The notes below the pieces were generated by a model, which had not been told where the DNA came from, searched no databases, and saw nothing but the letters and a program-made list of their open reading frames with translations. Shown here piece after piece: positions 1-6,660 of a stretch of DNA of 64,000 nucleotides. Source of the DNA: Marinomonas sp. IMCC 4694 (GTDB lineage: Bacteria > Pseudomonadota > Gammaproteobacteria > Pseudomonadales > Marinomonadaceae). How positions within the stretch are numbered: the stretch's first letter is position 1; each line of letters begins with the position of its first letter. Location: positions 2,604,001 to 2,668,000 of the forward strand of contig NZ_VSRV01000001.1 of the NCBI RefSeq assembly GCF_008122525.1, in the 5' to 3' direction. A program made the position numbers and the translations under genes.

Positions 1-20
1 ACATGTTATATTTAGTAGAA

Positions 21-126
21 AGTTAACGCCGCCATAAGCGGTGAGTAACAGTTTGCTATAATGTGAAATGAAATGAAGCAGAACCGAGCCAAATGTTACG
101 AATCCGACTTGATGGCCTTGTTAGCC
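21..126 (-). repeat. attC site of cassette 8
   Basis: Read on the minus strand it starts GGCTAACAAGGCC and ends GGCGGCGTTAACT, the usual R''-L'' and L'-R' ends of an attC site, with about 80 bp between. The stop codon of the 196-aa cassette gene lies inside R''. It is the same sequence as the attC at 4883-4988 apart from the last bases beyond the crossover point, which belong to the next cassette. Confidence 0.85.
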
Positions 127-711
127 ATATTCACTACCATCTGGGAATTTGCACCTAAACACTTCCGAAAATGCAGATTTATGCCATATTAATTTGCGAG
201 CAAGCATAGCATTACCATTCATACGCTCAGGACTGAGTGTAACTTTTTTGTATAAGCGTCTATGAGTTCTATATGCATATATCTCATCAATTTTGGGGTA
301 TGATTGCGATAAACAATGCTCGTAAAACACAAAATATGCAGGGTTCTCTGAGGATATTTTATTAATTTCCATAAAGAACCTACTATCTGTTTCTTTATTA
401 CCTTTAATTTTCCCTAAGTAGCTATCAGAGTATTTTTTTGTTCCATGCCAGCCTCGTTTGAATCTAACAGAAATCCCCTCTTTTCGAGTACATTCCCCTA
501 TTTTAATAAAAGGTGATGAATCATTTTTAAATCTATAAAAATAAGTGCCAATTGCTGAAGATAGGTTTTCTTTATCCAAGGCATTCAGAATGAAGTTATC
601 AGTAATGTCAAGGATATCTTCTGGTGAAGTAAGTAGAAATGAGATTACTTTCTGAGAACCGTCTCCTCTTCTGGAATCAGCTACGTATTTTTTACATTGA
701 TATTTACTCAT
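121..711 (-). CDS. Cassette protein of unknown function, 196 aa (copy 2; GIY-YIG-like pattern)
   Basis: I do not recognise a named family. The product is cytosolic-looking, with no signal peptide or membrane segment. A central stretch, roughly residues 55-135, runs GTYFYRF, then IKIGEC, then a basic segment with VRFKRGWHG, and later FVFYEH. This layout (aromatic pair, KIG, Arg, late Glu) recalls small GIY-YIG or T5orf172-type nuclease folds, but the match is by eye and weak. A good ribosome site (AGAGGAAG) lies just before the ATG. The protein is identical to that encoded at 4983-5573, and the whole 704-bp cassette is repeated there. Confidence 0.8.
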   Translation of the reverse strand: MSKYQCKKYVADSRRGDGSQKVISFLLTSPEDILDITDNFILNALDKENLSSAIGTYFYRFKNDSSPFIKIGECTRKEGISVRFKRGWHGTKKYSDSYLGKIKGNKETDSRFFMEINKISSENPAYFVFYEHCLSQSYPKIDEIYAYRTHRRLYKKVTLSPERMNGNAMLARKLIWHKSAFSEVFRCKFPDGSEYG

Positions 712-724
712 AGCTTCCTCTGAT

Positions 725-785
725 GGCTAACGCCGCCAACACAGGTGCGAGCTTGCGAGCATCCTAGTGCTTGGCCTTGTTAGCA
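725..785 (-). repeat. attC site of cassette 7 (short, about 61 bp)
   Basis: The minus strand reads TGCTAACAAGGCCAAGCAC to TGTTGGCGGCGTTAGCC. A short hairpin (GATGCTCGCAAGCTCGCACC region) fills the centre. It overlaps the stop codon of the GNAT gene, as is common for integron cassettes. Confidence 0.85.
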
Positions 786-1213
786 GTAAATTTCAGGCGC
801 AACACTTGCTGCCCTGTTGGCTTATGGAGCTTTTCTTCTAGTTGTTCAAAGCCATATTCTGAATAGAAGTTACGACCTATATTGTTTACTTTAAATACCT
901 CAACTTCAAGATTACCATGGATTTCTTGAGCTTTATCCATTAAAGCCTTGCCAATACCTTGCCCATGACAATTGGGTTGAAGAAAAATCGCCCCAACTTC
1001 GTTACCCATAAGCGCAATAAAGCCTTTAACCTCACCTTCAAGTTCGGCGACCCATGTATCTGTATTAGGCATATATATTTCAGCTACGTTTGTCCGCTCT
1101 TGAGCAATAAACTCATCGGTCATGAACGGATGAGCTAATCGTGTTGCAACCTCCCATGAATTAAGAACGCCCTCTAAATCAGAAACCTTATACTGACGAA
1201 TGTGTGCTTTCAT
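764..1213 (-). CDS. GNAT family N-acetyltransferase
   Basis: This 149-aa protein has the GNAT fold throughout. Beta strands around residues 52-75 (WVAELEGEVKGFIAL) precede the acetyl-CoA pyrophosphate loop QPNCHGQGIGKAL at about 79-91, and the typical NNIGRNFYSEYGFE segment comes near the C-terminus. It resembles YjaB-type acetyltransferases; the substrate is unknown. It is the promoter-distal gene of a two-gene cassette, 80 bp downstream of an AraC-type regulator with no attC between them. Acetyltransferases are frequent integron cargo and can modify drugs, toxins or proteins; none of these is shown here. Confidence 0.88.
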   Translation of the reverse strand: MKAHIRQYKVSDLEGVLNSWEVATRLAHPFMTDEFIAQERTNVAEIYMPNTDTWVAELEGEVKGFIALMGNEVGAIFLQPNCHGQGIGKALMDKAQEIHGNLEVEVFKVNNIGRNFYSEYGFEQLEEKLHKPTGQQVLRLKFTANKAKH

Positions 1214-1293
1214 CGTTTAACCTCTATGTATGAATTGATAGCGGACATTCTAATGAGCCGCGATCAATACAGATTGAAGAAAAACGACAATTT

Positions 1294-2130
1294 TCAATCA
1301 AACTCAAAATTGCCATAGATGTCTATGGTGAGATCTCGATCCAGTGCGTAACTAGCGGGTGTTTTGCCAATAGAACTCTTGAGGTGGCGAATCAAATGGG
1401 GTTGGTCTGAAAAACCGTACTTATTGGCAACATCAACCCAGTTTATGTCTTCTTTATTAAGCTGGTACAAATAGTTAAGTATCTCTTCTAGGTGAATCAT
1501 GGATTGAGGTTGCTTCATGGACAGGCCTGTTACTCTTGCAAAGCTTCGCTCAATAGTACGCTGTGAACGATGCAACTTTTCCCCGATTTCAGCTATAGCT
1601 GTATCGCCAAGTAATAACATAATCTGACGAACTAAATGACTGTGCTTATCTTCGTGACAGTCAGATAACCAGGGCAAGAGCTCTTCGTCCAGAATATTGC
1701 ATACTTGTTGCTTTTGTTCTGCAGCATTCATTAAGAGCTGATCTGAACTAAATGTCCTCGAGCCAATGAGATGATTCACATCGATCGTCTCAACCTTATC
1801 TAACTTAGAGCTAAGGTTATTCATTTTTAAAGAATAGAGCGCCCCTATTTTAAATTTGACCCCAACAATTTTGAAAGGAGCCGAGTGATCCATCGTAAAT
1901 GTTTTGAGGTGAGGGAATATCCAATGACTTCCACTAACATTCTGAGTTTTATTGCTATGCGTATACTCATATGTACTATTCAAATTCGAAACAATTAAAT
2001 GAGAAGAAGGATCTGGATTCAGTTTGGGATAGCTAAAGCTCTGATCATGTAATTCTTTTTCTAAAAACCAGTAGCACTCAACATATCTAGCTACATCCTC
2101 TATTTTCGGTGATAGCTTCCAGCTTTTCAT
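1294..2130 (-). CDS. AraC family transcriptional regulator (cassette-borne)
   Basis: The 278-aa protein has an N-terminal ligand-type domain (residues about 1-160, starting KLSPKIEDVARYVECYWFLE, as in the DUF6597-type AraC proteins). The C-terminal two-helix-turn-helix AraC domain includes IAEIGEKLHRSQRTIERSF and WVDVANKYGFSDQPHLIRHLK. The start follows a purine-rich AGAGAG ribosome site, 40 bp inside the cassette boundary. It shares a 1443-bp cassette with the GNAT gene. Complete regulators are unusual cassette cargo, since most cassettes are promoterless single ORFs. Its target could be the neighbouring GNAT gene or chromosomal genes; nothing in the sequence decides this. Confidence 0.87.
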   Translation of the reverse strand: MKSWKLSPKIEDVARYVECYWFLEKELHDQSFSYPKLNPDPSSHLIVSNLNSTYEYTHSNKTQNVSGSHWIFPHLKTFTMDHSAPFKIVGVKFKIGALYSLKMNNLSSKLDKVETIDVNHLIGSRTFSSDQLLMNAAEQKQQVCNILDEELLPWLSDCHEDKHSHLVRQIMLLLGDTAIAEIGEKLHRSQRTIERSFARVTGLSMKQPQSMIHLEEILNYLYQLNKEDINWVDVANKYGFSDQPHLIRHLKSSIGKTPASYALDRDLTIDIYGNFEFD

Positions 2131-2167
2131 TCAAACTCTCTACCTCGTTGCTGACTATGTCTGTGAC

Positions 2168-2270
2168 TGCTAACGCCCCATTAAGAGGCTAAAATTGTTG
2201 GATTGCTTTTTTGCGTTTCTTTGCAAAAAACGAGCAAACTGTTTTAGTCCTTTTGAATGGCTTGTTATGT
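2168..2270 (-). repeat. attC site of cassette 6
   Basis: The minus strand starts ACATAACAAGCCATTCAAAA and ends CTTAATGGGGCGTTAGCA, with an AT-rich middle containing CAGTTTGCT. It is about 103 bp and similar to the attC sites at 3091 and 4137. Confidence 0.85.
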
Positions 2271-2275
2271 TTTAA

Positions 2276-3085
2276 CTACTTATAGTCCTTGATAACTTTA
2301 TAAGTAATATCAAGGTTTGTGGCTTTCTCTACAGCAATTCTCAGCCCCTTAAAACCAATCATTGTTTCACCATTTTGATCTAGTTCATAATCAATTTCTT
2401 GTGAAAATGCAGGTCTTGCTAGATTTTTATAAAACTCTCTAAAAGAGATTTTAATTTTGTTACCCACAATACCTTGGTATAAAGCTGCATATTTAAATGA
2501 ATCTTCTTTGAATTCTGGAGGAGTTGGAATTAATTTATATTTTATAGGTGCATCAAGTTTCTTGAGATTACCATTAGGATAGACCCCATTATGTGTAAAA
2601 CTGCCAAGATTATTAGGATCAATTAAACAGTTATTTGAAGCACTACAGATTGTCTTATACCCATTATTACCCCACACTAAAAGCATAAAGGAAGAACCTT
2701 TTTTCATACTTAATTCATCTTTATCTGCTGTCGACTCCATTATAGCAGCACCAACCAAGCCAAGTGCTAACCATGCATATTGTCTACCTTTACCATTATC
2801 AATTAAAACATTATCTAACAACTTAACACTGTAGGTATTTTTAGGCATTAAATAAGACTTCTCATACATGTTTTCGCCAACTTCTACTGTTGATAGCTCT
2901 TCTAAATTTGGTAATCTGAGTATTGTTTCATCTGTTGATTTTGAAGAGTCATGATATACATTTGGATAACTTGAAGATGTACTGGCACACCCAGCAACTT
3001 GCAACAAAGTAAAAAAAACAATAAAAATTGAACTGACTTTAAACACAATAACTTCCTTATTTTCACTAATGGTAGATTGGAACAC
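2276..3085 (-). CDS. Cassette-encoded putative lipoprotein, unknown function
   Basis: No family is recognised. The N-terminus has a hydrophobic stretch (SSIFIVFFTLLQVAGC) ending in a lipobox with the acylated Cys near residue 33, followed by Ser-rich linker residues, so it is probably a lipid-anchored envelope protein of about 235 mature residues. The start could lie a few codons further in, because the segment before the hydrophobic core is long. A second hydrophobic patch (WLALGLVGAAIM) lies near residue 110. It is the only gene in a 923-bp cassette and is AT-rich like the rest of the array. Confidence 0.75.
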   Translation of the reverse strand: MFQSTISENKEVIVFKVSSIFIVFFTLLQVAGCASTSSSYPNVYHDSSKSTDETILRLPNLEELSTVEVGENMYEKSYLMPKNTYSVKLLDNVLIDNGKGRQYAWLALGLVGAAIMESTADKDELSMKKGSSFMLLVWGNNGYKTICSASNNCLIDPNNLGSFTHNGVYPNGNLKKLDAPIKYKLIPTPPEFKEDSFKYAALYQGIVGNKIKISFREFYKNLARPAFSQEIDYELDQNGETMIGFKGLRIAVEKATNLDITYKVIKDYK

Positions 3086-3090
3086 TTAAA

Positions 3091-3189
3091 ACATAACGCC
3101 TTGCTAAGAGGCAAAAAATGGTTTGCTAAAATGTTTGAGGAACGAAAAACAGCAAACTGTTTTTTGTCCTTTTGAGCAACTTGTTAGCT
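3091..3189 (-). repeat. attC site of cassette 5
   Basis: The minus strand starts AGCTAACAAGTTGCTCAAAA and ends CTTAGCAAGGCGTTATGT. TTGCTCAA and TTAGCAA form the outer stem with one unpaired base, as expected for the single-stranded folded attC substrate. It is about 99 bp. Confidence 0.87.
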
Positions 3190-3708
3190 GCCAGACACTA
3201 AGTTCTTAACATACCATTGTTTATGGAACTCACTTAAGTCTTCCATTTGTTTACCTAAAACACCTAGTAAACCACCTGTCCAAGTTGAAAATGCATTGGT
3301 ACCATCAAGGTTATATACATTTTGAGGTAAACTTCTAAGCGTATAAACAGGATTTTGAGTACCATACTCAAGACCTGTAGCTTTAAAAAAATCACCTTTT
3401 AACATGAATTTAGGTTTACCTTTAAAAGATAAAATAATGCTTTCGTATTCATTTTCTTTTAGTTTTGCCGATAATTGCAATAAGACTCTTGAAACATCCA
3501 TTGGACTCTTTTCTGAAGAAACATCCCTGATATCAAAAACAATAACATTGGGATTTATAAACCAATTAAAGTGTGAATAAACACTAATCCCTGTATTTCT
3601 TGAATCTGATTCAACGATCTCAGAAATATTTTTTTGCAATGAAAAGTAATTCCAAGAAAATATAATAGAAATGGCTAATATTGTAATAACTAAAACTTTG
3701 CGAATCAT
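3184..3708 (-). CDS. Cassette-encoded membrane-anchored protein, unknown function
   Basis: This 174-aa protein begins with one hydrophobic helix (VLVITILAISIIFSW, residues 5-19), likely an uncleaved anchor or signal. A soluble domain follows with alternating strand-like segments (NVIVFDIRDV, YESIILSFKG) and a conserved-looking Trp/Gly-rich end (FSTWTGGLLGVLGKQ). I cannot assign a family. The stop codon overlaps the attC R'' element, which supports it as the gene of this 634-bp cassette. Confidence 0.75.
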   Translation of the reverse strand: MIRKVLVITILAISIIFSWNYFSLQKNISEIVESDSRNTGISVYSHFNWFINPNVIVFDIRDVSSEKSPMDVSRVLLQLSAKLKENEYESIILSFKGKPKFMLKGDFFKATGLEYGTQNPVYTLRSLPQNVYNLDGTNAFSTWTGGLLGVLGKQMEDLSEFHKQWYVKNLVSGS

Positions 3709-3724
3709 GAACTCTTCCTTGGGC

Positions 3725-3772
3725 AGCTAACGCCGCCATCACGCGCTTGTCGCGTGCATGGCCTTGTTATGT
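3725..3772 (-). repeat. attC site of cassette 4 (very short, 48 bp)
   Basis: The minus strand reads ACATAACAAGGCCATGCACG to GATGGCGGCGTTAGCT. The central GCACGCGACAAGCGCGTG forms a compact hairpin. The neighbouring sites are 61-118 bp. Confidence 0.83.
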
Positions 3773-3796
3773 GCTTTTTGTAACCATGCCAGAAGA

Positions 3797-4123
3797 TCAC
3801 TCACCACATATCTCTTCAAATTTAGCGTAGGCTTCTGCGCCAGAATACGTTGTTTTTGAATAGTGGTAGCTGCTCCCAACTTCATATAGTTTGTATGCAT
3901 ACTGATCACCATTCATGCAGACGATATCCCCCTCAAGAAAAATGACCTCTTGGTTGTATCCCATATAGCCAACATAGCCATATCCGGTTTTTTTAAACAC
4001 AGTGCCATCTCGTAACTCATATATGTCATCAGAATGACTTTTGTACTGAAATGTAGTCAGTTCGGCTGCATTGACGAGAGTGCTAAACGACAACAGAAAG
4101 ATTCCAGGTAGTATAATTCTCAC
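3797..4123 (-). CDS. Cassette-encoded small exported protein
   Basis: This is a small exported protein of about 108 aa with no recognised family. The N-terminus (RIILPGIFLLSFSTLVNA) is a clear cleavable signal peptide. The mature part is Tyr/Gly-rich (GTVFKKTGYGYVGYMGYNQE) and holds two Cys (CMNG and EEICGE) that could pair in the periplasm. I prefer the GTG at 4123 because GAGGA lies 8 bases before it. A GTG at 4138 would add five codons but would fall inside the attC core. It is the sole gene of a 412-bp cassette. Confidence 0.72.
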   Translation of the reverse strand: MRIILPGIFLLSFSTLVNAAELTTFQYKSHSDDIYELRDGTVFKKTGYGYVGYMGYNQEVIFLEGDIVCMNGDQYAYKLYEVGSSYHYSKTTYSGAEAYAKFEEICGE

Positions 4124-4136
4124 TATTCGTGTCCTC

Positions 4137-4234
4137 ACATAACGCCTTGCTAACGGGCAAAAGACAGTTTGCTAAAATTGGCGAGGTACGAGCCGAGCAA
4201 ACTGTATTTTGTCCTGTTGAGCAACTTGTTAGTT
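4137..4234 (-). repeat. attC site of cassette 3
   Basis: The minus strand starts AACTAACAAGTTGCTCAACA and ends CGTTAGCAAGGCGTTATGT, about 98 bp. It is close to the sites at 3091 and 2168, and the three form one attC sequence family. Confidence 0.87.
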
Positions 4235-4244
4235 TTGCATTAAC

Positions 4245-4832
4245 TTAGAAAAAGATAGTTGCAGATAAACTGATAGAATCTACGTCATCTGACTTACCGT
4301 AACCAACACCAGCAGAAAATTGTTCTGTAAAGTGATACATTGCCGAGACATTAAAACCGGTCTCAGATTCATCGGCAATATCTACATAACTAAGTGAGCC
4401 ACTTAACTCAATGTTTTCTGTAACTAATGAACGAATACCTGCTTGAAGACCATATCCGTTTTCACTCTCACCTTCAGAGTTTCCTTGGAAAGATGCTTCA
4501 ATTTCCATATCTTGATACGAAACGATACCAAAGAAATCAGTAGTGCTAGAAATCGCATGACGATAACCTAGCCCAATAGATAATGTATTAAAATCCACAT
4601 CCACTTTAGAACCAAAAACATCAATATCATCAGACACTGACGCGTAGCTACCAGCTATAAATACATTATCACTAACTAATTTTGTTCCTGAGATACCAAA
4701 ACCTGTTAGTTTATCGCCGTCTAAATCTACTGATTGATAAGATAAAGACGCACTATCCCAACGAACAGACTCTGCAGCCTGAATTGTTCCCATTGATAAC
4801 AATAAAGCTGATGCTAATACTAATTTTTTCAT
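4245..4832 (-). CDS. Cassette-encoded outer-membrane beta-barrel protein (OmpA/OprF-barrel-like)
   Basis: About 195 aa from the ATG at 4832, which has GGAG eight bases upstream. It starts with a signal peptide (KKLVLASALLLSMGTIQA|AE). The mature protein shows alternating amphipathic strands separated by short turns, repeated glycine-containing strands (ISIGLGYRHAI-like, GYGLQAGIRSL, FSAGVGYGK) and a terminal Phe (SLSATIFF), the outer-membrane insertion signature. The size suits an eight-stranded barrel. The function (adhesin, porin or structural) is unknown. It would put a new surface protein under integron control. Confidence 0.8.
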   Translation of the reverse strand: MKKLVLASALLLSMGTIQAAESVRWDSASLSYQSVDLDGDKLTGFGISGTKLVSDNVFIAGSYASVSDDIDVFGSKVDVDFNTLSIGLGYRHAISSTTDFFGIVSYQDMEIEASFQGNSEGESENGYGLQAGIRSLVTENIELSGSLSYVDIADESETGFNVSAMYHFTEQFSAGVGYGKSDDVDSISLSATIFF

Positions 4833-4882
4833 TTTAAACTCCATGCCCAAAAAATAAATAACGCTAGAATTGTGGGCTGCAA

Positions 4883-4988
4883 AACTAACGCCGCCATAAG
4901 CGGTGAGTAACAGTTTGCTATAATGTGAAATGAAATGAAGCAGAACCGAGCCAAATGTTACGAATCCGACTTGATGGCCTTGTTAGCC
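4883..4988 (-). repeat. attC site of cassette 2
   Basis: It has the same core sequence as the site at 21-126: GGCTAACAAGGCC to GGCGGCGTTAG on the minus strand, about 106 bp. It is part of the duplicated cassette. Confidence 0.87.
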
Positions 4989-5573
4989 ATATTCACTACC
5001 ATCTGGGAATTTGCACCTAAACACTTCCGAAAATGCAGATTTATGCCATATTAATTTGCGAGCAAGCATAGCATTACCATTCATACGCTCAGGACTGAGT
5101 GTAACTTTTTTGTATAAGCGTCTATGAGTTCTATATGCATATATCTCATCAATTTTGGGGTATGATTGCGATAAACAATGCTCGTAAAACACAAAATATG
5201 CAGGGTTCTCTGAGGATATTTTATTAATTTCCATAAAGAACCTACTATCTGTTTCTTTATTACCTTTAATTTTCCCTAAGTAGCTATCAGAGTATTTTTT
5301 TGTTCCATGCCAGCCTCGTTTGAATCTAACAGAAATCCCCTCTTTTCGAGTACATTCCCCTATTTTAATAAAAGGTGATGAATCATTTTTAAATCTATAA
5401 AAATAAGTGCCAATTGCTGAAGATAGGTTTTCTTTATCCAAGGCATTCAGAATGAAGTTATCAGTAATGTCAAGGATATCTTCTGGTGAAGTAAGTAGAA
5501 ATGAGATTACTTTCTGAGAACCGTCTCCTCTTCTGGAATCAGCTACGTATTTTTTACATTGATATTTACTCAT
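4983..5573 (-). CDS. Cassette protein of unknown function, 196 aa (copy 1; GIY-YIG-like pattern)
   Basis: The translation is identical to the gene at 121-711, and the DNA I compared around it (attC, gene, leader) also matches, from the crossover in one R' to the next. The duplication is therefore a whole cassette. The same weak GIY-YIG/T5orf172 pattern applies (GTYFYRF, IKIGEC, Arg, then a late Glu). The ribosome site AGAGGAAG precedes the ATG. This copy is second from attI and so may be better expressed than the distal one if transcription starts at a Pc-type promoter. Confidence 0.8.
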   Translation of the reverse strand: MSKYQCKKYVADSRRGDGSQKVISFLLTSPEDILDITDNFILNALDKENLSSAIGTYFYRFKNDSSPFIKIGECTRKEGISVRFKRGWHGTKKYSDSYLGKIKGNKETDSRFFMEINKISSENPAYFVFYEHCLSQSYPKIDEIYAYRTHRRLYKKVTLSPERMNGNAMLARKLIWHKSAFSEVFRCKFPDGSEYG

Positions 5574-5586
5574 AGCTTCCTCTGAT

Positions 5587-5704
5587 GGCTAACGCCAAGC
5601 TCAGGCGCGCATTTTATGTAGCGTTTTTGTGCAAAAATTGGAGCTCGCGACACATGCACAAAAACGGCGTAATAAAATGTGTCGCTTGCAGCTTTTTGTT
5701 AGGT
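5587..5704 (-). repeat. attC site of cassette 1 (118 bp)
   Basis: The minus strand starts ACCTAACAAAAAGCTGCAAG and ends CTGAGCTTGGCGTTAGCC. The outer arms (AAAGCTGCAAGCGACACATT against GTCGCGAGCTCC) and a central pair of GCACAAAAAC/CGTTTTTGTGC blocks make a long imperfect hairpin. This is a different attC sequence type from the other seven. Confidence 0.82.
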
Positions 5705-5707
5705 GAT

Positions 5708-5932
5708 TTATTGCATAAAACCCAAAAGGTTATCTAAAGGTTTTATTAAACTTTGCTCAACAGAATTCATGTTGAGAGCGGTTATTAAATAATCTTTAAC
5801 GTTACCTAATTGTTCTTCTGGAATGTCGTCGACCTTAATAACAGCTAATGCCTTGTTAATTTCCAAACATTCATTAGCATTAAGCTCCCTGCCATTTTTA
5901 GCAACGTAAAGTAATTCGATCCCTTTATTCAT
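5708..5932 (-). CDS. Small hypothetical cassette protein, 74 aa
   Basis: A 74-residue acidic soluble protein with no recognised family. GGTGGGAGA sits immediately before the ATG, a strong ribosome site. It is mostly predicted helix (NECLEINKALAVIKV, EEQLGNVKDYLITALN). It lies 29 bp downstream of the lipoprotein gene in the same cassette, with no attC in between, so the two are probably co-transcribed and may work together. Confidence 0.65.
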   Translation of the reverse strand: MNKGIELLYVAKNGRELNANECLEINKALAVIKVDDIPEEQLGNVKDYLITALNMNSVEQSLIKPLDNLLGFMQ

Positions 5933-5961
5933 TCTCCCACCTCAACAGTTTGATAACTTTA

Positions 5962-6276
5962 TTAATATGTTGTGCAATTCATACCACCAGTGACAGTTCT
6001 GTAGCAGTTAGTATTTTTAACCTTATTTTGCTGGCGCTTCTGCTCTTCTTGCTGCTTATTAAATTGATACATTTGTAGCTGCTGATCAGTCATAGCATTT
6101 CTATAGCCAGTAAGTTCATCATCAGAATTGTAACAATTAATTGAAGTATCCGTTCTTTCTCTTGAGTATCTACAATTACTATCTCCAGTCATATAATAAT
6201 GACCGCGAAGAAATTGCGGACTGGCACTGCAACCTACCAAAACAAACAACAAGCAAATCAATGAAATTTTTTTCAC
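5962..6276 (-). CDS. Cassette-encoded small lipoprotein
   Basis: 104 aa from a GTG start preceded by GGAGAGAGG. The signal peptide MKKISLICLLFVLVGC ends in a classical lipobox with the acylated Cys at residue 16. The mature part has a Gln-rich helix (LQMYQFNKQQEEQKRQQNK) and several Cys (NCYR, MNCTTY, NCYN, NCRY). It is the first gene after attI and so is best placed for expression. The function is unknown. Confidence 0.75.
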   Translation of the reverse strand: MKKISLICLLFVLVGCSASPQFLRGHYYMTGDSNCRYSRERTDTSINCYNSDDELTGYRNAMTDQQLQMYQFNKQQEEQKRQQNKVKNTNCYRTVTGGMNCTTY

Positions 6277-6327
6277 AGCCTCTCTCCGTAGATTTTTATA
6301 GTAAAAATTGGCACAAGATATTTAAGC

Positions 6328-6334
6328 ACCTAAC
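6328..6334 (-). other. attI-like recombination core
   Basis: The minus strand reads GTTAGGT, an exact match to the GTTRRRY core. It lies 52 bp upstream of the first cassette gene and about 330 bp from the integrase start. No partner R'' arm is found, as expected for attI rather than attC. Two GTGCGCGTT/ATGCGCGTT-like blocks near 6346 and 6454 could be accessory integrase-binding repeats. Confidence 0.7.
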
Positions 6335-6594
6335 ATTTTAATAGTGCGCATGCGCGTTTTCACATTTTTAAAACTCTTCAAATATCTCTATAAACCACTG
6401 AATTATAATTAGTTTATAAATATATCCAAAAAATCGAAATCTGGCTAAACGAGCGTGCGCGTTATCACGCTTATCCCCAGCACGTCATCTCAGCACTGGA
6501 AATTATTATTCATTGATACTAAAAGACTTTTTATTTAACTACCAGTATAAACGCGCAAAACAATGAATATTTTTTAGACAAAACGAGCAAAGAA
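6335..6594. promoter_or_regulatory. attI / cassette-promoter region
   Basis: About 260 bp of AT-rich DNA without a gene, between the attI core and the integrase promoter. A TATAAT (6402-6407, minus strand) with a poor TTGGAT 16 bp upstream of it could be the Pc promoter reading into the cassettes. The -35 is weak, so this is only a candidate. The region also holds two copies of a GTGCGCGTT-like motif. Confidence 0.45.
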
Positions 6595-6623
6595 TTGGCA
6601 ATCAAAAAAATAAACTGTATATT
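6595..6623 (+). promoter_or_regulatory. Integrase promoter PintI
   Basis: TTGGCA (6595-6600), a 17-bp spacer and TATATT (6618-6623) form a good sigma-70 promoter 38 bp upstream of the integrase ATG at 6661. Confidence 0.8.
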
Positions 6624-6630
6624 CATACAG
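6615..6630. promoter_or_regulatory. LexA (SOS) box
   Basis: CTGTATATTCATACAG fits the gammaproteobacterial LexA consensus CTGT-N8-ACAG with a near-palindromic TATAT core. It overlaps the -10 element of PintI, where bound LexA would block RNA polymerase. LexA control of intI is established for several Vibrio and mobile integrons. Confidence 0.9.
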
Positions 6631-6660
6631 TATTTTTCTTTTATCCACAAGGAGCGTGTG

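Noticed and set aside
1214..1293. Possible attC between the GNAT and AraC genes
   Set aside because: No GTTRRRY/RYYYAAC pair or GCGTTA-type ends are present on either strand.
2902..3114. 70-aa minus-strand ORF inside the cassette lipoprotein gene
   Set aside because: It is an alternative frame of the lipoprotein's N-terminal region and runs into the attC site.
6595..6660. Longer integrase start at TTG 6595
   Set aside because: It would put the promoter and LexA box inside the gene; the ATG at 6661 has a good ribosome site and gives the usual length.
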